From Pseudomonadota bacterium (GTDB lineage: Bacteria > Desulfobacterota > Binatia > Binatales > Binataceae): a stretch of 64,000 nucleotides of DNA. Positions 8,285 to 16,480 of the stretch are shown in pieces. Positions within the stretch are counted from its first letter, which is position 1, and each line of letters begins with the position of its first letter. The notes under the pieces are model-generated. The model made no database searches. It had not been told where the DNA came from and was given only the letters and a program-made list of their open reading frames with translations. Location: the NCBI GenBank assembly GCA_021323675.1, contig JAJPKP010000034.1:62001-126000 (forward strand), read 5' to 3'. Made by a program: the position numbers and the translations under genes.

Positions 8285-9004
8285 TCAGGCGTTCAGCGTG
8301 TACGTCTGCGTCGCCTGCTGCAGGTTCTCGTCCATCGAGCGCATCGCGCTCGCCAGATTTTCGTAGCGCTGCCCGATATCCATCACCTTGAGCATGTCGC
8401 CGACCGTGTTGACGTCGGGCATCTCGAGCGCGCCCGAGGTCACCGACGCGTTCGAAGCGGCGGGCAGCGGCGCTCCCGAGGCGGTCGCGTAAACCAGGTT
8501 GCCCAGCGGAACGAGTTGATCGCCCGAAGGATCGGCCAGCTTGATGCGGCCGCGCGGGAGCCCGTTGACATTGACGGTTCCGTCGGAGCCGATCTCCACG
8601 GTCCCCGGCGGCACACTAAGCGGCTGGCCGTCCTGGCCCAGAACCGGAAGCCCGGCCGCATAGATGCCCAGGTTGCCCTGATCTCCGGCCTGAAGGCTGA
8701 GTTGGCCGTTTCGCGTATAGACCTCGGCGCCATCGCCGGATTGCAGGGCCATGAAGGCGTTGCCCCCTATATAGATGTCCAGCGGGTCGCCGGTTACTTC
8801 GGGCGCGCTTGGATGCGTGCTCAGAACCGGGCCCGCGGGAGCGCTTGCGTATTGAAACGGCGAAGGCGCGCCGCGTACCGTCTCGGTCAACGACTCGAAC
8901 CGCACGAACCCCGGCGTGGCCGCGTTGGCCAGGTCGAACCCGGCAGTTTCCAGACCCGCCAGCGCCGAAGTCATCCCGGAAGCCGCAATGTAGAGTCCGT
9001 TCAT
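8285..9004 (-). CDS. flgF: Flagellar proximal rod protein
   Basis: A 239-residue rod protein. It opens with MNGLYIAASGMTSALAGLET, the typical FlgF start, then FDLANAATPGFVRFES, the rod signature. The central block PLDIYIGGNAFMALQSGDG and the shorter length relative to FlgG support FlgF rather than FlgG. The C-terminus (YENLASAMRSMDENLQQATQ) is the conserved D0 helix. It overlaps fliA by ATGA and precedes flgG. Confidence 0.9.
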   Translation of the reverse strand: MNGLYIAASGMTSALAGLETAGFDLANAATPGFVRFESLTETVRGAPSPFQYASAPAGPVLSTHPSAPEVTGDPLDIYIGGNAFMALQSGDGAEVYTRNGQLSLQAGDQGNLGIYAAGLPVLGQDGQPLSVPPGTVEIGSDGTVNVNGLPRGRIKLADPSGDQLVPLGNLVYATASGAPLPAASNASVTSGALEMPDVNTVGDMLKVMDIGQRYENLASAMRSMDENLQQATQTYTLNA

Positions 9005-9615
9005 CGCCTGTTCTCCTCCTTGTCCAATTCCTGCTTGAGCTTGCCGACCGCGCGCGTCAGCCCCCGGCCGACCGAACTCACCGATTGCCTGAGCACCTTG
9101 GCGATCTGCCGAATGGTGAGGTCTTCGTAGTAATAGAGGGTGAGCAGCAGGCGCTCGTTTTCGTCGAGCGCCGCATCCATCGAGCGGCGGATACGGGCGG
9201 TGAGGATGACGTCGGACTCCTGGCCCTCCGCGTCCGCCACCGTGTCCGCATCGAACGGCTCATCGCGATTGGGGATGATCATGATTTCGCGGGCGGCGCC
9301 GCGATGGACGACGCTGCGAATTTCATCCAGAATCGCGCCTCTGACGTAGGCGCGCGCGAACACGCCAAAGGCGACTCCGCGGCCCGGATCGAATTTCCGC
9401 GCGGCGCGAATCAACCCCACCACGCCCGCCGACACCAGGTCATCGCGCTCCAGTCCGATCCCATCGACCAGGAAGACCTTCTCCACTTCGCTAAGGACCA
9501 GCGGCAGATGGCTCTGCGTGAGCTCGCGGACATCGGGCGGCGCGGCGGCGGCCGGCGGCGGTTCGAACGCGCATGCCGGCGGACGGCTTTTGCGTGTGCC
9601 TGCCCGGATTGCCAC
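9001..9615 (-). CDS. fliA: Flagellar sigma factor 28, short form
   Basis: A 204-residue sigma-70 family protein starting with GTG that shares one base with the flhA stop (TAGTG). Sigma region 2 is clear at about residues 50-100 (LERDDLVSAGVVGLIRAARK, FDPGRGVAFGVFARAYVRGA, ILDEIR). Region 4 is at about 155-197 (LLTLYYYEDLTIRQIAKVLR followed by SVGRGLTRAVGKLKQEL). The region-3 domain that normally lies between them in FliA/WhiG (about 60-80 residues) is essentially missing. FliA directs RNA polymerase to late flagellar promoters and is held by FlgM, encoded in the same operon. FlhF and FlhG, often encoded between flhA and fliA, are absent here. Confidence 0.87.
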   Translation of the reverse strand: MAIRAGTRKSRPPACAFEPPPAAAAPPDVRELTQSHLPLVLSEVEKVFLVDGIGLERDDLVSAGVVGLIRAARKFDPGRGVAFGVFARAYVRGAILDEIRSVVHRGAAREIMIIPNRDEPFDADTVADAEGQESDVILTARIRRSMDAALDENERLLLTLYYYEDLTIRQIAKVLRQSVSSVGRGLTRAVGKLKQELDKEENRR

Positions 9616-11681
9616 TATGCCGCCCTCTCGACCGCGGGTTTCGCCGCGGCTTTGTTTTCAATTCGTCCCACGATGGTTTTCTTGATCGACGAAGGAATTT
9701 CTCCGGCGCCGATTACCTTGATCTTTCCGACCCGCGACGCGACGCGCTCGAACGCGCGCCGAATCTGCGGCGACACCACGATTACCGGAGTCTCCCCGGT
9801 CGCCCTCGCACCCGCGTTCACCGCGGCCCGAATCGCTTCTTCAACCCGGGCGACAGCGCCGTGCTCGGTCGGTATCTGCTCGCCGGCGGCCTGCGCTTTG
9901 AAGAAGATCTCCTCGATGGACGAGTCGGCCAGCAGAATCTTGATCGATCCATCCGCGCTGCGCAGAGGTTCACATATGATGCGGCCGAGGCGATGGCGGA
10001 TTCGTTCGGCGATTTCGATGGCGTCCTTGGTCGCGTGCGCTTCGGCCGCGATTGCTTCGAGAATCGCGGGAGCGTCCTTGATTGCGATCGCCTGCGCCAA
10101 AAGCGTGCGAAACACGCGATAGACCGCGCCCAGATGGATTCCGAAACCGGAGAGCTCCTCGACAATTCGAGGCACCAGTTTCTGCGCCTGCTCGATCAGC
10201 GCCTCGATATCGCGGCGCGTGACCAGCTCGGCCGCGTTCTCCTTGATTACTTCCTTGAAATGCGTCAGCAGGACGACCAGCGGCGTCACAATCGTGTAGC
10301 CGGCGGCGCGCGCCTTCTTCTCCTCCTCGCCCATCACCCAATACGCGGGAATTCCGAAGGCGGGATCGGTCGTCGCGATTCCTTTGATCTTTGGATTTGT
10401 TCCCTGCGCTCCGGGCAATCCGAGGTTCATCCCGACGCGCGCTTCGCCCCGCGCCAGCTCCGTGTCGCGCAGGATGATGCGGTAGGTGTTCGGAGAAAGC
10501 GCCGCGTTGTCCGCGATTACAACCTGCGGCAGCGTGAATCCCAGCTCCGCTTTGAGCTGATCGCGAAGCTTGCCGATCTGATCGGGCAGGTTCCAGGGCT
10601 GCTGCATGAAACACATCAACCCCAGCCCCAGCTCCATCCGCACCGGATCGGGCCAGGGATCGCTCTTGCGCGCCGGCGCCGCGGGCGCGGCCTTGGGCGT
10701 CTCGGCCACGGCCGCGGGCCGCACCGACATGAAACGCCTCAGCGCGATCAGCGCGGCCGACATCAGCAGAAACGGGATGTGCGGGAGCCGCGGTATCAGT
10801 CCGAGAATTCCGATCAAAATCGCGGCGCCAACCGTCGCGCCGGAGTTGCCAAGCAGCTCGCGGCTCACCACCGACGACAGTTCGAGGTCGCTCCCGCTGC
10901 CGCTGCGCGAGACGATCAGGGCCGCCGCCGTCGAGGTCAGCAGCGCGGGAATCTGCGCCGCGAGCCCGTCGCCGATCGTCAGGATCGTGTAAGTGTGCAG
11001 AGCCTGATCGACCGCGAGTCCCTGTTCGTAGATGCCGATGAACAGGCCCGCGACCAGGTTCACCGCGATTATCAGCATCGCCGCGACCGCGTCGCCGCGC
11101 ACGAACTTCCCGATGCCGTCCATGGCCGCATAGAAGTCGGCCTCGCGCGCAACGTCGCGCCGCCGCCGCTGCGCCTCCTGGTCGCCGATAACGCCGGCGT
11201 TCAGGTCGGCATCGATCGCCATCTGCTTTCCCGGCATCCCGTCCAGCGTAAACCGCGCGGCGACTTCAGCGACGCGGCTGGCGCCCTTGGTCACCACCGC
11301 GAAGTTGATGATCGCGAGCACGACGAACACGACCAGCCCGACCGCGTAGTCTCCGCCGACCACCATCCTTCCGAACGATTCCAGCACCACGCCCGCCGCG
11401 GCGGGCCCCTCGGAACCGTGCAGAAGAATGAGCCGCGTCGATGCCACGTTGAGCGACAGCCTGAACAGCGTCGCAAGCAGGAGCACGGTGGGGAATGACG
11501 AAAAGTCCAGGGGACGTTTTCCGCTGGCGGCGGCGAGCAAGACCGCGACCGAAAGCGTCAGCGAAAGGGTGAGCAGGATGTCCATCGCCACCGCGTTGAT
11601 CGGCGCCAGCATCCCGCTAAGCACGACCACTGCGCCGAGCGGCAGCGCGAATTCCGGCGCTCCGAGCCGCCACCAGTTCAT
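9615..11681 (-). CDS. flhA: Flagellar type III export gate protein FlhA
   Basis: A 688-residue protein. The N-terminal half has about eight hydrophobic segments and the FHIPEP-family motif region, including STRLILLHGSEGPAAAG and INFAVVTKGASRVAEVAARF followed by DGMPGKQMAIDADLNAG, the most conserved part of FlhA. The C-terminal half is the cytoplasmic nonameric ring that docks chaperone-substrate complexes and chooses export order. Length agrees with the family. It overlaps flhB by ATGA and fliA by one base. Confidence 0.97.
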   Translation of the reverse strand: MNWWRLGAPEFALPLGAVVVLSGMLAPINAVAMDILLTLSLTLSVAVLLAAASGKRPLDFSSFPTVLLLATLFRLSLNVASTRLILLHGSEGPAAAGVVLESFGRMVVGGDYAVGLVVFVVLAIINFAVVTKGASRVAEVAARFTLDGMPGKQMAIDADLNAGVIGDQEAQRRRRDVAREADFYAAMDGIGKFVRGDAVAAMLIIAVNLVAGLFIGIYEQGLAVDQALHTYTILTIGDGLAAQIPALLTSTAAALIVSRSGSGSDLELSSVVSRELLGNSGATVGAAILIGILGLIPRLPHIPFLLMSAALIALRRFMSVRPAAVAETPKAAPAAPARKSDPWPDPVRMELGLGLMCFMQQPWNLPDQIGKLRDQLKAELGFTLPQVVIADNAALSPNTYRIILRDTELARGEARVGMNLGLPGAQGTNPKIKGIATTDPAFGIPAYWVMGEEEKKARAAGYTIVTPLVVLLTHFKEVIKENAAELVTRRDIEALIEQAQKLVPRIVEELSGFGIHLGAVYRVFRTLLAQAIAIKDAPAILEAIAAEAHATKDAIEIAERIRHRLGRIICEPLRSADGSIKILLADSSIEEIFFKAQAAGEQIPTEHGAVARVEEAIRAAVNAGARATGETPVIVVSPQIRRAFERVASRVGKIKVIGAGEIPSSIKKTIVGRIENKAAAKPAVERAA

Positions 11682-12736
11682 CGCGCTTCCCCCTCCCCGG
11701 CGGCGGCCGAGCGCGCGGCCAGCTCCGCGCGCATCAGCGCGGTGAGTATCTCCGCCACCGCCTGGTAGAACTTAACCGAGATGGGTTCGCCGACGTTGAC
11801 GCTGCGAAACAGCGCCCGGCAGAGCGGCGGATTCTGCATCACCGGAATCGCCGCCATCCGCGCGATCCCGACAATGCGCGCCGCGGTCTCGCCCGCCCCC
11901 TTGGCTACGCAGACCGGAGCGCGGTCATAGCCGCGCCGATAGCGCAGCGCGACCGCGTAGCGGGTCGGATTGGTGAGCACCACCGTCGCGGTGCCGGCTT
12001 GCGCAAGCCCGCTGCGCCGGCGCGCATTGCGCCGCATCAGGCTGAGGCGCCGCCGCTTGATTTGGGGATGTCCCTCGTCCTCTTTTAGCGCCTGCTGGAA
12101 CTCCTCCCGCGTCAGCATCAGGCGTTGTTCGTACCGGTAGCGCGCGTAGGCATAGTCGAGCGCCGCCAGCACCAGCATCGCCGCTCCCGAGTACAGCAGC
12201 ACGCGCGTCGCGCCATACTGAAGGACATCGATCTGGAGCTTCAGATCCGCACCGCTCTCGAGAGCCGCGCATCCCTTCGCGACGCGCCATCCAATCAAGG
12301 CAAGGACGATCGCCTTGAACAACGCCTTGGCGAGCTCGGCCGCGCTTTCCTGCGATGCGAGGCGGCGAAAGTAATTGATCGGGCTCAGGCGCTCGGCATC
12401 GAAGGCAACCCGCGCCGGGGCGAAAACCATTCCCTGCCCCGCGCCGGCCAAAAGCGCGCCTGCCACCGCCGCCGCGGCGACGATACCCGCGGCGAGCGCC
12501 AGCGGCATCATCGCGAGCAGCCGGCCGCGCGGCGTCGCTCCGAAATCGAAGCACAGCGTCCAGGCGCGGCTCAGACTTCGGCCGAGCAGACCGCCTTCGG
12601 CCCTGAGCGCGATTACCGCCGACAGAAAAGAGACCGACGCGGTCAACTCTCTGCTGCGCGCTATCTCGCCCTGTTCGCGCGCTTTAAGGCGCCGCGAAGG
12701 GGTGGGCGCGAATCGCTTGTCTTCCGAATCAGCCAT
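11678..12736 (-). CDS. flhB: Flagellar export switch protein FlhB
   Basis: A 352-residue protein with four hydrophobic segments (about 34-50, 78-100, 140-155, 178-196) and a C-terminal cytoplasmic domain. FlhB switches export from rod/hook to filament substrates after self-cleavage in an Asn-Pro-Thr-His loop. Here the loop reads N256-P257-T258-R259 (codon for Arg at 11960-11962), so the Asn-Pro cleavage bond is kept but the His is replaced. The N-terminus (KRFAPTPSRRLKAREQGEIA) fits the FlhB pattern T-P-x-x-[RK]-x-x-x-A-R-x-x-G-x-[IV]. It overlaps fliR by 8 bases and flhA by ATGA. Confidence 0.94.
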   Translation of the reverse strand: MADSEDKRFAPTPSRRLKAREQGEIARSRELTASVSFLSAVIALRAEGGLLGRSLSRAWTLCFDFGATPRGRLLAMMPLALAAGIVAAAAVAGALLAGAGQGMVFAPARVAFDAERLSPINYFRRLASQESAAELAKALFKAIVLALIGWRVAKGCAALESGADLKLQIDVLQYGATRVLLYSGAAMLVLAALDYAYARYRYEQRLMLTREEFQQALKEDEGHPQIKRRRLSLMRRNARRRSGLAQAGTATVVLTNPTRYAVALRYRRGYDRAPVCVAKGAGETAARIVGIARMAAIPVMQNPPLCRALFRSVNVGEPISVKFYQAVAEILTALMRAELAARSAAAGEGEAR

Positions 12737-13487
12737 TGATCGTCCGAATCATCTGCAACATTCCCTCGGTCCATGCGCGATCGATTCGCAGGGTCAGTCC
12801 CGAAGCGTTCAAAAGAATCAGGCTGAACCCCGCCAGGATCATCGCCGCCGGCGCGGCCACCAGCAGATTTATCTGCGGCGCGAAGCGGCTCAGCGCGCCT
12901 TGCGCCAGGGCGAGCATGAGAAGCGGGATCAGCAGCGGCAGCGCGATGGCGACGCCGAGGCCGAAGATCGCGCCGGCCGCGCGAATGAGGCCGCTCGGGT
13001 CCGGCAAAGCCGTGCTTCCGATCGGCAACACTTGCAGGCTGCGAGCCAGAGCGTAGATCAGCGGACGCTGCAGGCCCGCGCCGAAAAACAGAAAAGCGGC
13101 CAGCGCCATCAGGCTGTCGCTCAGGACGCTGACCGGCAGCGGTGCGCGCAGAATCTCGGCGGCTGAGAGCTCGATCTGCGAGCCAATCATCTCGCCCGCA
13201 AGGCCCACCGCCGCCATCACTACCGAGGCCGAAAATGCCAGCATCAGTCCGAGCGCGATTTCCTTCAGCATCAGGTACGCAAGCGCCGCGTTGTAGGCGG
13301 CGGAGGGCAGGCGGGTGGGCGACGCTGCCGCCAGCACTCCCGCCAGCAGCGCGGCGAACAGCAGGCGGACGCGCACCGGCACCGCAACGCCAAGCATCGC
13401 GGGCAGCGCGAGCATCAGCGCGGCGCTTCGCGCGAACACCAGCATCATCGCGATCACCAACTCGTCCGGCACTACGATCGGCTTCAT
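12729..13487 (-). CDS. fliR: Flagellar export gate protein FliR
   Basis: A 252-residue polytopic membrane protein with about six hydrophobic segments. FliR forms the export gate with FliP and FliQ. The block VGLAGEMIGSQIELSAAEIL near residues 90-110 corresponds to the conserved FliR A-G-x-x-I-[GD]-x-Q motif. The frame stays open further upstream, to 13556, but the ATG at 13487 overlaps the fliQ stop as ATGA and gives a normal start (MKPIVVPDELVIAMMLVFAR), so it is preferred. Confidence 0.92.
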   Translation of the reverse strand: MKPIVVPDELVIAMMLVFARSAALMLALPAMLGVAVPVRVRLLFAALLAGVLAAASPTRLPSAAYNAALAYLMLKEIALGLMLAFSASVVMAAVGLAGEMIGSQIELSAAEILRAPLPVSVLSDSLMALAAFLFFGAGLQRPLIYALARSLQVLPIGSTALPDPSGLIRAAGAIFGLGVAIALPLLIPLLMLALAQGALSRFAPQINLLVAAPAAMILAGFSLILLNASGLTLRIDRAWTEGMLQMIRTING

Positions 13488-13762
13488 CGATTGAGCACCA
13501 ACGGAATTGCCAGCAGCGTTTTCGACATGAACTCGGTGAAGATTCGGAGCATCCACGGCGCCAGCAGCATCATCGCCGCGAGCCCCGCGGCGATTTTGGG
13601 CGTGAACGAAACCGCCGCGTCCTGGATCTGGGTCGCGGCCTGAAGAACTCCAAACAACACGGCCGCCGCCGTCATCGCGATCAGCACGGGGGCCGAGAGC
13701 TGAAAGGCGACGGTCAGCGCGGATTTGAAAAGGTCTGCTGCTATGTCCGGCGACATTGTCAA
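13484..13762 (-). CDS. fliQ: Flagellar export gate protein FliQ
   Basis: A 92-residue protein with two transmembrane helices, the usual FliQ size and topology. The helix-turn block ATQIQDAAVSFTPKIAA at about residues 48-64 is the family signature (Q-x-Q-[ED]-x-[TS]-[LV]-[ST]-F-x-P-K). It lies four bases after fliP and overlaps fliR by ATGA. Confidence 0.95.
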   Translation of the reverse strand: MTMSPDIAADLFKSALTVAFQLSAPVLIAMTAAAVLFGVLQAATQIQDAAVSFTPKIAAGLAAMMLLAPWMLRIFTEFMSKTLLAIPLVLNR

Positions 13763-13766
13763 AACC

Positions 13767-14507
13767 TCATCTGAAGCTGGTTACCAGCCCGCTCACCAGC
13801 AGCGACCAGCCCGAAGCCATCGTGAAAACCAGCAGCTTGAGCGGAAGCGAGATCAGCGTGGGCGAAAGCATGAACATCCCAAGCGCCATCAGGATCGCCG
13901 CGACTACCAGATCGATCGCCAGAAATGGCAGGTAGATCAGAAATCCGATCCGGAACGCCGCGGTAAGCTCGCTGGTGATGAACGCGGGAACCAGCGCATA
14001 GAAGGGCATCGATGCGGGTTTGTCCGCGCCGCTGCCGCCGCCTCCGCGCGCCAGCAGCGATCGCGCCATTTCGAGATCGGCTTCGCGGGTCTGGCGGAGC
14101 ATGAAGTCCCGCAGAGGTGCCTCCGCCCGCTCGATCGCCTCTTCGGGCCCGATTTTTTCCGCCAGATACGGAGCCACCGCCGTTTCGTTGATCCCCTTCC
14201 AGACCGGAGCCATCACGAACACCGTGAGCAGCAGCGCAATTCCGGTAAGGACCATGTTCGGCGGCGTCTGCTGCAATCCGAGCGCCTGGCGCATCAGCGC
14301 GAGCACGATCACGATCCGCGTGAACGAGGTCAGCATCACCAGCAAGGCGGGGGCGACGGTCACCAGCGTGATTACCGCCGCCCACTCCATCGGCTCCGAC
14401 GCTCTCGGGCCGGTGCTCAACTGGAAACTCAAAGCGGCGGCTGGACGGGCAGCCATGATTATGACCAACCCGCATAAAATGCCCGCGATGACTGCGCGCT
14501 TGCTCAT
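13767..14507 (-). CDS. fliP: Flagellar export gate protein FliP
   Basis: A 246-residue protein with a cleavable-type signal sequence (residues 1-25) and four further hydrophobic segments. FliP pentamers form the core of the export channel. Family motifs seen are MLTSFTRIVIVLALMRQALG (about 58-77) and LVPAFITSELTAAFRIGFLI (about 170-189), followed by YLPFLAIDLVVAAILMALGM. The gene directly follows flgE. No fliO gene precedes it, although FliO usually helps FliP assembly. Confidence 0.96.
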   Translation of the reverse strand: MSKRAVIAGILCGLVIIMAARPAAALSFQLSTGPRASEPMEWAAVITLVTVAPALLVMLTSFTRIVIVLALMRQALGLQQTPPNMVLTGIALLLTVFVMAPVWKGINETAVAPYLAEKIGPEEAIERAEAPLRDFMLRQTREADLEMARSLLARGGGGSGADKPASMPFYALVPAFITSELTAAFRIGFLIYLPFLAIDLVVAAILMALGMFMLSPTLISLPLKLLVFTMASGWSLLVSGLVTSFR

Positions 14508-14556
14508 TCCGGGTTACGTGTCGGCGCCGCGATCCGCCTGGAGTGCTCCACCAAGG

Positions 14557-15792
14557 TCAGCGAATCTGGATGTTGGTGATGTCGGACGCCATCGCGTCCT
14601 CGACCTGAAGCGCTTTGGCGTTGGCGCCGTAAGCGTTCTGCAGCACTACCAGGTTCACGAGTTCGGTCGCGGTATCGACGTTCGATTCCTCGAGCGCGCC
14701 GGCCTGCAGTTTGCCCGCGCCGCCCGAGCCTGCCGCCGCGATCGTCATCTGGCCCGCCGCCGCCGTCGCGGCGAACATTCCTCCTTCGCCGAGCTGCAAT
14801 CCCTGGTCGGAGGTGAAGGTTGCGATGCCGACCTTTCCGATGTTCTTCGTCATGCCGTTTTCGAACGTCACCGTCACCAGCCCGCTCGAATCGATCGATA
14901 CGCTCGAGGGACTGCTGGCCGAGTTGCCGTCGGCCGTTCCCGAGGCCACCGACGCGCTGCCGAACTGGGTCAGGCTGGAGAAGTTCAGCGCAAGCGAGAG
15001 ATTTGCCGCGCCGTTGGTAAGCGTCGCGTTCAGCGTACTGGCGGGAGTTCCGCCGATTACCAGGTTGCCGCTGCTGTCGAAATCGATGCTTCCGCTGTTG
15101 TTGGCAAGTCCGGTCGTGCCGCCATCGAGCGTCGCCGTCCAGTTCCACAATTCGTCACCCGGGTTCGCGGGGTCCGGGCCCGCGTTCTGGTAAAAAAACG
15201 TGACGACGTGGCTGTTGCCCAGGCTGTCGTAAACCGTGACGCTCGCGGAGTAGCTGTAGGTGGTCGGATCGCTTGGATTGATCGGGCCGCTCAGCACCGG
15301 CGACGACGAATCCAGGTTCCCCTGCATCGTGACCTGGGTTGAAGCCGTTGGCGGAATCATCGAGGTCGGGATCACCAGGGGTTGCAGGACGCCCAGAGGA
15401 TTTCCCGCGGAGTCCACGTTGAATCCCATCAACTGAAACCCGTTGGGTCCCACGAGCGAGCCATCCGACCCCACCGAGATCTGTCCGTCGCGCGAGAACA
15501 TCTGCTGTCCGCTCGCGGTCTGGTACACGAAAAAGCCGCCGCCCTCGATCGCGAGGTCGGTGCCGACCCCGGTCTGAATGATCGAGCCTTCGGAAAAATC
15601 GCGCTCGAGGCCCACGACCGCGGCGCCGCCGCCTACCGTCTGATCGCCGATCTGGTTGCCCAGCAATGTCTCGAAGATCGGATCTTCGGACTTGTAGCCG
15701 GTGGTTTGTGCATTCGCGAGGTTGTCGCTGCTGGTTTGCAGAGCCTGGGTAATCGCCTGCAATCCGGTTTGGGTCGTGTTGTACAGGGACAT
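14557..15792 (-). CDS. flgE: Flagellar hook protein
   Basis: A 411-residue protein. FlgE polymerises into the hook. It begins MSLYNTTQTGLQAITQALQT, then SDNLANAQTTGYKSEDPIFE, the axial signature, and DLAIEGGGFFVYQTASGQQM, the D1 entry. The C-terminus EESNVDTATELVNLVVLQNA is diagnostic of FlgE. The central region (about 90-330) is Ser/Thr/Gly-rich as expected for the variable outer domains. A strong Shine-Dalgarno (AAAGGAGAAAGG) precedes the start. It follows the hook-cap gene flgD. Confidence 0.95.
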   Translation of the reverse strand: MSLYNTTQTGLQAITQALQTSSDNLANAQTTGYKSEDPIFETLLGNQIGDQTVGGGAAVVGLERDFSEGSIIQTGVGTDLAIEGGGFFVYQTASGQQMFSRDGQISVGSDGSLVGPNGFQLMGFNVDSAGNPLGVLQPLVIPTSMIPPTASTQVTMQGNLDSSSPVLSGPINPSDPTTYSYSASVTVYDSLGNSHVVTFFYQNAGPDPANPGDELWNWTATLDGGTTGLANNSGSIDFDSSGNLVIGGTPASTLNATLTNGAANLSLALNFSSLTQFGSASVASGTADGNSASSPSSVSIDSSGLVTVTFENGMTKNIGKVGIATFTSDQGLQLGEGGMFAATAAAGQMTIAAAGSGGAGKLQAGALEESNVDTATELVNLVVLQNAYGANAKALQVEDAMASDITNIQIR

Positions 15793-15820
15793 CGCCTTTC
15801 TCCTTTGCTGGTTGGGCGCG

Positions 15821-16480
15821 CTATACGCCGATGCTGGTGACCGAGGTCATCGGGATAGCGAGTCCCCCGCCCAGTTCGAGGACCGTCGTCCCGTTGACGA
15901 CTTGAATCGATTGCACCGCACCCTGCTCGGTCAGGCCGGAAACCGCCTGTCCGCCGGAGCCGATGATTGCCACCGAGTAAACGCCGTCCGCCGTGCCCGA
16001 CGGCGGCTGCCAGGTAAACGTGTACGGCGTGTTGGCTGCGCCGGGAGTGATCGACACGGAATCGACCTGCTTGCCCGTCGAATCCATCACCACCGCCTGG
16101 TACTTTCCCGCGACCGCCGGAGTGAAAACGATCGAGGTCGCCTTGCCCTGCGACACGCCCACCGAGGAGCCGGAGGCGCTCACCTGGCGGCCGAGCAGGC
16201 CGGCCGCCGATTGGAGCGGATTGCCGGCGCTCTGGAGGCTGCTCAACTCCGAGTTAATCTCTGAAAGCTGCTGCAGCTCCGCAAACCCGGTCATCTCGCC
16301 CAGGTACTGGGTCGGATCGGCGGGCGAGGTCGGATCCTGGTTCTTCACTTCCGCAAGCAGAATCTGAAGAAATTCCTGCGCCGTCGGCAGCGCCGCCGAC
16401 GCCTGAGCCGACGTGGATCCGGCCGATGCCGTCGTCGCCGTCGCCGCGGCCGCGGTGTTGGATGGAACCGTGGAAAGCAT
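15821..16480 (-). CDS. flgD: Flagellar hook-assembly cap protein
   Basis: A 219-residue protein. FlgD forms the cap under which hook subunits assemble and is lost when the hook is finished. The N-terminal export region is Ala/Ser/Thr-rich. Then comes the conserved FLQILLAEVKNQDPTSPADP followed by TQYLGEMTGFAELQQLSEIN (about 38-80). The C-terminal part has the two beta-domains (FLGD Ig-like and Tudor-like), ending with the ILELGGGLAIPMTSVTSIG-like block typical of the family. It follows fliK with no gap. Confidence 0.94.
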   Translation of the reverse strand: MLSTVPSNTAAAATATTASAGSTSAQASAALPTAQEFLQILLAEVKNQDPTSPADPTQYLGEMTGFAELQQLSEINSELSSLQSAGNPLQSAAGLLGRQVSASGSSVGVSQGKATSIVFTPAVAGKYQAVVMDSTGKQVDSVSITPGAANTPYTFTWQPPSGTADGVYSVAIIGSGGQAVSGLTEQGAVQSIQVVNGTTVLELGGGLAIPMTSVTSIGV

